Assembly (NCBI GenBank): GCA_000989565.1
Contig: LBOO01000010.1
Location: 24,819-88,818, forward strand
Source of the DNA: Candidatus Peregrinibacteria bacterium GW2011_GWA2_33_10
GTDB lineage: Bacteria; Patescibacteriota; Gracilibacteria; UBA1369; GWC2-33-13
DNA length: 64,000 bases
Direction of reading: 5' to 3'
Numbering within the stretch: position 1 is the first letter of the stretch; each line of letters opens with the position of its first letter. Made by a program: the position numbers and the translations under genes. Positions 59,350 through 64,000 of the stretch are shown in pieces. A model generated the notes under the pieces. The model saw only the letters and a program-made list of their open reading frames with translations. It did not search any database and was not told where the DNA came from.

Positions 59350-62073
59350 TTATTTAAATGCCTGAACAGCGGGATCATCCGCTTTCGCAGGGGGCGGGGT
59401 TTGGATATTGGTGGCGGTATTTTGCGGGATTATAGGCGGAACCTGAGTTTGAAGACCCACTGCCTCTTGAGGCGGTAACGGTTCCGGTGCTTGAGTGTCC
59501 GTATTTGCTTCCGCCGGTTCGTCAGGATGCAGGTCGATTCCTATTCTGGCGGCTATTTCTTGATCCACAAATATTTTTTTACGTCCATATTTCATACGGG
59601 AATATTCTTTTAATATTTCTCTAATCTTCGCGCTTTCGGTAGAGGTATCCCAAATTGTTTGTATGGAAAATGGGCGGGAAGTGGCGTTATCTATTAATAA
59701 TTTTATATATGCTTTGTAATTGGCTATTCCAATAATATCCTGAGGAGAAAGCACGGGTGCGTATTCTTTTTGTAAATATTCAGCGTCATCAGCGCCGACT
59801 TTGAAAGACATAATTGTACCGCAGTTACCGAATACCGCGTCGCGTATTTGGGTATTTGATGCGCCGGATTTACTGACCACCAGCTGATTTATATATTGAT
59901 GCGCCATGATTAAACAGAGATGATATTTACGTGCTTCTGAGAGGATTGAACAGAAGCTGTCAGTGGCGAAATTCTGAAACTCATCCACGTAGAGATAGAA
60001 ATCTTTTCTTTGATCTTCAGGCATATCAACTCGGCTCATGGCAGCCATTTGTACGCGAGCCACAAGAATCAATCCCAAAAGTTGCGTATTTAAATCCCCT
60101 ATTTTACCTTTGGAAAGATTTACTAATAAAATTTTCTGTTGGTCCATACATTCACGAAAATTAAACGCGGATTTGGTCTGTCCAATTGTGTTTCTCATGA
60201 TGGAATTGGTAATGAACGGACCGAATTTGGATGAGAAATAAGGTATCATTTCTTGTTTTTCACGATCTCCGGTGTGCGCGTATTCATGCTCCCAAAATGA
60301 TCTGACAACAGGATTTTTTACTTTGGTTACTTTATATTTCATGAATTCGTCATCAGTGAACATTCTAGGCACATCAATCAATGTAGCGCCTTCTTCTTGG
60401 TCTTCCATAAGCGTTAAACAGGCATTTCTAAAATAATGTTGAATACGAGGTCCGAATATTTCATCACCAAATAATTTAATAAAAATTTCAGTTGCTTGGC
60501 TTGAAGCCATGTCTTGCTGTTCAGGTGTTTTTGCCTCAAGAATATTCAATCCCATAGGCCGATCAACATCCGCGGGATCAAAAACAATAACATCTTTTGC
60601 TCTTTCCTTAGGGATAAATCCGAGAATATCCTCAATCAAATCGCCGTGAGGGTCAATAACGCATAGTCCGTCTTTTTGGGCATCCTGACGCGCCATATAA
60701 CTTAACAAAGCTGATTTACCGGAACCGGATTTACCAATGATATAATGGTGTCTGGACCTATCTTTTCTCTTGAAACGAATTTCTTTTTTTACACCTCTGT
60801 AAACATTATGACCTAATAAAATTCCTTCTTCAGGCATATTGGTTGGTGCCGGCAAAGTTTTATACAATAACCAGCGAATAACAGGCGTGTAATTGTATCT
60901 ACTGGTGGGAAAATGGTAAACGGAAGCCAATTCATCAGTAGACAACAAGGACCCTTTTTCAAACAAATTCAAAAAACGATGCCTAAAATTAAAATGCATT
61001 ATTTTGTTATTGATAAAATCAATTGGTATTATGCGTCGGTTTTGGAAATAATTTCGATTTTGCTGTTTAAATATATTAAATGAAAGAACAATATTATTTG
61101 CGATCAATTCCGCTCTGGAATCTGTTTTTGCCGATGAAACAATGCGGATTACCGTATCAAATCCGCTTCTTTGGGCTTTTTCTCCGACTGATTTAGCGTC
61201 TTCTTCCTTGGTTTGGAGCATTCTGATCATCGGGTCGCCGCCTCCGGCTTTTGAGGGATCTTTCTGTACTTTATCATAACCAAACAAAATTCCTATAAAG
61301 ATACTATTCAATATACCCAGTCCGGGTATATGAAATTTGGATACTTTTTTATTTTTAAACATTGCAGTTCCTATTTTATCGGCTTCTTTTTGCCATTTTG
61401 TACTTGTTCTTGGACGCATTACCATTTGAATCGCACCGATTTCTTCTTCTTCCAATTTTGAAAGAACGTTTGTCATATCATTTAAAGGATCATTTTCCAA
61501 ATCTTTATAAACTCTGACAGGAAAATAATACGGCCTTGTCTGATACATACAGTACATTTTTGATTTTAATCCTTTATCGATTATTTTATATGGCTTAACT
61601 ATTTCCACGTCAGCATCTTTATAAAAAGCTGTTATTTGCTTTTCAACCAATTCCGCATAGTATTTCGGGCAAATTACATAAAAGTCCAAAACTTTATTAT
61701 GTACAACCATTTCGAATGAAACCAAATCATGCTGAAGTAAAATTACTTTCAGGTGATTCCAAAGATTGAGTTCGGAAATTTCGTGCAAAGAACGATAAAG
61801 CTGTTCCATAATGGCAACTCTCTCTTTGAAATCTTTTTCCAACGCGTCTTCTTTGTCTTTTTGGCTATCGGCGCGAGGCTGAATAACCTGCATATAAACA
61901 AGATTTCTACTCTGATAATAATAATAAATCAATCTTGTCAAACCAAGTAAAATTTTGATTGTAATCTTCAAAATTATTAAAGCCCCGATAGTGTACAATA
62001 TGGCTTTTACAGGCTGTTCACTATAAAAGTCCATTATAGATTGAGGAATATACGCGGTCAGTTTTTCAATCAT
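59350..62073 (-). CDS. VirD4/TraD-like conjugation/secretion ATPase
   Basis: 'HHYIIGKSGSGKSALLSYMARQD', 'LCVIDPHGDLIEDIL', 'DFYLYVDEFQNFATDSFCSILSEARKYHLCLIMAHQY'. Confidence 0.85.
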   Translation of the reverse strand: MIEKLTAYIPQSIMDFYSEQPVKAILYTIGALIILKITIKILLGLTRLIYYYYQSRNLVYMQVIQPRADSQKDKEDALEKDFKERVAIMEQLYRSLHEISELNLWNHLKVILLQHDLVSFEMVVHNKVLDFYVICPKYYAELVEKQITAFYKDADVEIVKPYKIIDKGLKSKMYCMYQTRPYYFPVRVYKDLENDPLNDMTNVLSKLEEEEIGAIQMVMRPRTSTKWQKEADKIGTAMFKNKKVSKFHIPGLGILNSIFIGILFGYDKVQKDPSKAGGGDPMIRMLQTKEEDAKSVGEKAQRSGFDTVIRIVSSAKTDSRAELIANNIVLSFNIFKQQNRNYFQNRRIIPIDFINNKIMHFNFRHRFLNLFEKGSLLSTDELASVYHFPTSRYNYTPVIRWLLYKTLPAPTNMPEEGILLGHNVYRGVKKEIRFKRKDRSRHHYIIGKSGSGKSALLSYMARQDAQKDGLCVIDPHGDLIEDILGFIPKERAKDVIVFDPADVDRPMGLNILEAKTPEQQDMASSQATEIFIKLFGDEIFGPRIQHYFRNACLTLMEDQEEGATLIDVPRMFTDDEFMKYKVTKVKNPVVRSFWEHEYAHTGDREKQEMIPYFSSKFGPFITNSIMRNTIGQTKSAFNFRECMDQQKILLVNLSKGKIGDLNTQLLGLILVARVQMAAMSRVDMPEDQRKDFYLYVDEFQNFATDSFCSILSEARKYHLCLIMAHQYINQLVVSKSGASNTQIRDAVFGNCGTIMSFKVGADDAEYLQKEYAPVLSPQDIIGIANYKAYIKLLIDNATSRPFSIQTIWDTSTESAKIREILKEYSRMKYGRKKIFVDQEIAARIGIDLHPDEPAEANTDTQAPEPLPPQEAVGLQTQVPPIIPQNTATNIQTPPPAKADDPAVQAFK

Positions 62074-62152
62074 TTTTTTATTTTTATTTTAATCTTTATA
62101 TTTTAGCAGAAAAAAGGGAAAAAACAAAGATTATCTTTTTAAAACAGGTAAA

Positions 62153-63247
62153 TCACACATTGAATTTAAAATGCATTACATCGCCGTCTTTGACTATGTA
62201 CTCTTTGCCTTCTTGTCTTGCCAATCCTTTTTCTTTGGCTTTTAATTCGCCTCCGGCTGTAATATAATCATTAAAACCAATGACTTCGGCTTTTATGAAG
62301 CCCTTTTCAAAATCCGTATGAATAACTCCGGCTGCTTGAGGAGCTTTTGAGTTTTTTTCAATTGTCCACGCGCGAACTTCTTTTACTCCGGCTGTGAAAA
62401 ATGTTTCCAAATTCAGAAGTTTATAAGAACTTCGGATTACTTCTTCCAATCCTGTTTGTGAAAGACCTGCTTCGCTTAGAAGTTCTTTTGCTTCTTCTTC
62501 TTCAAATCCCGCCAAATCTTCTTCCAATTTCGCGCAAATCGGAATTATATCTTCGTGTTCCCTGATATTTAAATGTTTTTTAATATTTTCTTTGTTAAAT
62601 GAGGAAATTTCGTGCTCTTTTAAGTTTGCGATATAAAGAAGCGGTTTATTTGTCAGGAGATGAAGATCTTGAATCAGCTCTTTTTGTTCATCTGTTAATT
62701 TAATATTTATTGCTCTTATTCCTTTTCCCAATTCGTTTTCAATGAAAGTCAGCGCGTCCAAATCATGCGCCAATTTTTTATCACCGGATTTTGCTTGGGA
62801 TCTGACTTTATCGATTCTTTTTCCTAATGTTTGCAAGTCCGCTAAGATCAGTTCAGATTCAATTATTTCAATATCTCTTTTAGGATCAATTTCATTATGA
62901 ACGTGAATAATGTCTGAATCTTCAAAAAAGCGAATTACTTGCGCTATCGCATCACATTCACGGATATGGCTTAAAAATTGGTTTCCAAGTCCCTCTCCTT
63001 GAGAAGCGCCTTTTACCAGACCGGCAATATCTACAAATTCAATTGTATTATGGATTACTTGAACAGGTTTAATAATATCCGCCAATTGATAAAGTCTGGG
63101 ATCAGGTACGTCCACTATGCCTTTATTCGGATCAATTGTACAAAAGGGGAAATTCGCGGCTTTGGCGGCCTGGGATCTTGTCAGTGCGTTGAATATTGTG
63201 GATTTGCCGACATTTGGAAGTCCGACGATACCGATTTTTAAGCTCAT
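62153..63247 (-). CDS. ychF: Redox-regulated ATPase / OBG-like GTPase YchF
   Basis: 'MSLKIGIVGLPNVGKSTIFNALTRSQAAKAANFPFCTIDPNKGIVDVPDPRL'. Confidence 0.97.
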   Translation of the reverse strand: MSLKIGIVGLPNVGKSTIFNALTRSQAAKAANFPFCTIDPNKGIVDVPDPRLYQLADIIKPVQVIHNTIEFVDIAGLVKGASQGEGLGNQFLSHIRECDAIAQVIRFFEDSDIIHVHNEIDPKRDIEIIESELILADLQTLGKRIDKVRSQAKSGDKKLAHDLDALTFIENELGKGIRAINIKLTDEQKELIQDLHLLTNKPLLYIANLKEHEISSFNKENIKKHLNIREHEDIIPICAKLEEDLAGFEEEEAKELLSEAGLSQTGLEEVIRSSYKLLNLETFFTAGVKEVRAWTIEKNSKAPQAAGVIHTDFEKGFIKAEVIGFNDYITAGGELKAKEKGLARQEGKEYIVKDGDVMHFKFNV

Positions 63248-63338
63248 GAGTGTGGTTGGTAATTTGTAATTGAAAATTTGAAAACTGTAACCTGTAACCT
63301 GTAAATGGAATGTTTTATTCTGATATACTGCTTGAATT

Positions 63339-64000
63339 CTATTTTTTTAAAGCGGAGCAGTATATTATTTTATGGCAGATTTTATATTCTTTTAAGGTTA
63401 GTTGGCCGGGGGCTGTTAATTTATTAGGGGTGATGGGGATAAAAGTCAATAGAGATCCTAGTTTGGGAGCAATAATGCGGCTGATTTTTCCTTTTTCTCC
63501 CATGCATAGAGCGATTATTTGATTCTTTTTTTGCTTTTTTATTTTATCGATCAGTTGAAAAATTACCAAATTATCAGAATATTTATTAGCGAATGTGGCT
63601 ATTTTTATTACATCCGCGTTCATTTTAACAGCTTTTTCAAAAATTTTGGATAAAACTTTTAAAGAGGGTGTTTGTTTAAAGTTATGATAGGAAATAATTA
63701 TTTTTGAATTTCCTTTATTTTTAATGAGCTTTTGTATAAGCTCTTTTTTTAAATGAATGTCTATATCAATGTAATCAAAATTATTTTTTATAGCATTCTC
63801 TAAAATTTTAACTCTATCTGCTTCCTTTCCTTTAAAATTACCAAGCTCACTTATTCCTTTACAGACAGCAATTAATGGTTTGGGAGTTGCATTTCTTAAT
63901 TTTTTGTAATCTATTTTTTTAAATTGATCCAACCATACTTCAAAAAAGTCGGCTTTATTCTGATTTTTACGAATTAATTTTAAAGCATCTAAAAAAGAAT
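63339..64000 (-). CDS. aroD: Type I 3-dehydroquinate dehydratase, 5' end beyond window
   Basis: 'PLIAVCKG', 'DYIDIDI', 'IIISYHNFKQTPS', 'NADVIKIATFA'. Frame stays open to 64000 ('SFLDALKLIRKNQNKADFFEVWLDQ...'). Confidence 0.85.
   Translation of the reverse strand, partial: SFLDALKLIRKNQNKADFFEVWLDQFKKIDYKKLRNATPKPLIAVCKGISELGNFKGKEADRVKILENAIKNNFDYIDIDIHLKKELIQKLIKNKGNSKIIISYHNFKQTPSLKVLSKIFEKAVKMNADVIKIATFANKYSDNLVIFQLIDKIKKQKKNQIIALCMGEKGKISRIIAPKLGSLLTFIPITPNKLTAPGQLTLKEYKICHKIIYCSALKK

Noticed and set aside
59350-62073. TraD/VirD4-like ATPase as evidence for an integrated conjugative element
   Set aside because: No relaxase, other T4SS genes, integrase or att-like repeats are visible; it sits among housekeeping genes.

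Overview
AT-rich bacterial chromosomal window. It has a Patescibacteria/CPR-like character: SLH/PKD surface proteins, small lipoproteins, a TraD/VirD4-like ATPase, RNase III-NusB-L32, and TGA used as a stop codon. The backbone is ordinary housekeeping (rnc, nusB, rpmF, proS, mtaB, efp, tRNA-Val, comF, dnaX, ligA, RelA/SpoT, glyRS, dtd, LCP, ychF, aroD). The left ~11 kb is accessory. The strongest candidate for an undescribed system is a peptide-maturation cassette on the minus strand. It has an ORF that the supplied track missed: 32 aa, MFKFKGKKLLKVREKRHGRCYGYGCDCPVHGG, 8123->8025, with an AGGAG Shine-Dalgarno. A perfect 14-bp hairpin follows it, then a radical SAM/SPASM-type maturase, then a second protein with a CX3CX3C motif, and a TPR protein. 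Next to this cassette is a 933-aa NACHT/STAND-like NTPase whose C-terminus reads as a PrmC/HemK-like methyltransferase. Other unusual items: a glycyl-tRNA synthetase fused in frame to a full-length HisA-like barrel that has lost the expected catalytic Asp residues; a RelA/SpoT with a C-terminal multi-TM domain; an A9 tract in dnaX placed like the Thermus slippage site; a nested palindrome flanked by 48-bp direct repeats; a split sortase; and a short repeat found at several gene 3' ends. All calls were made by eye from sequence and translations. No database search was run.
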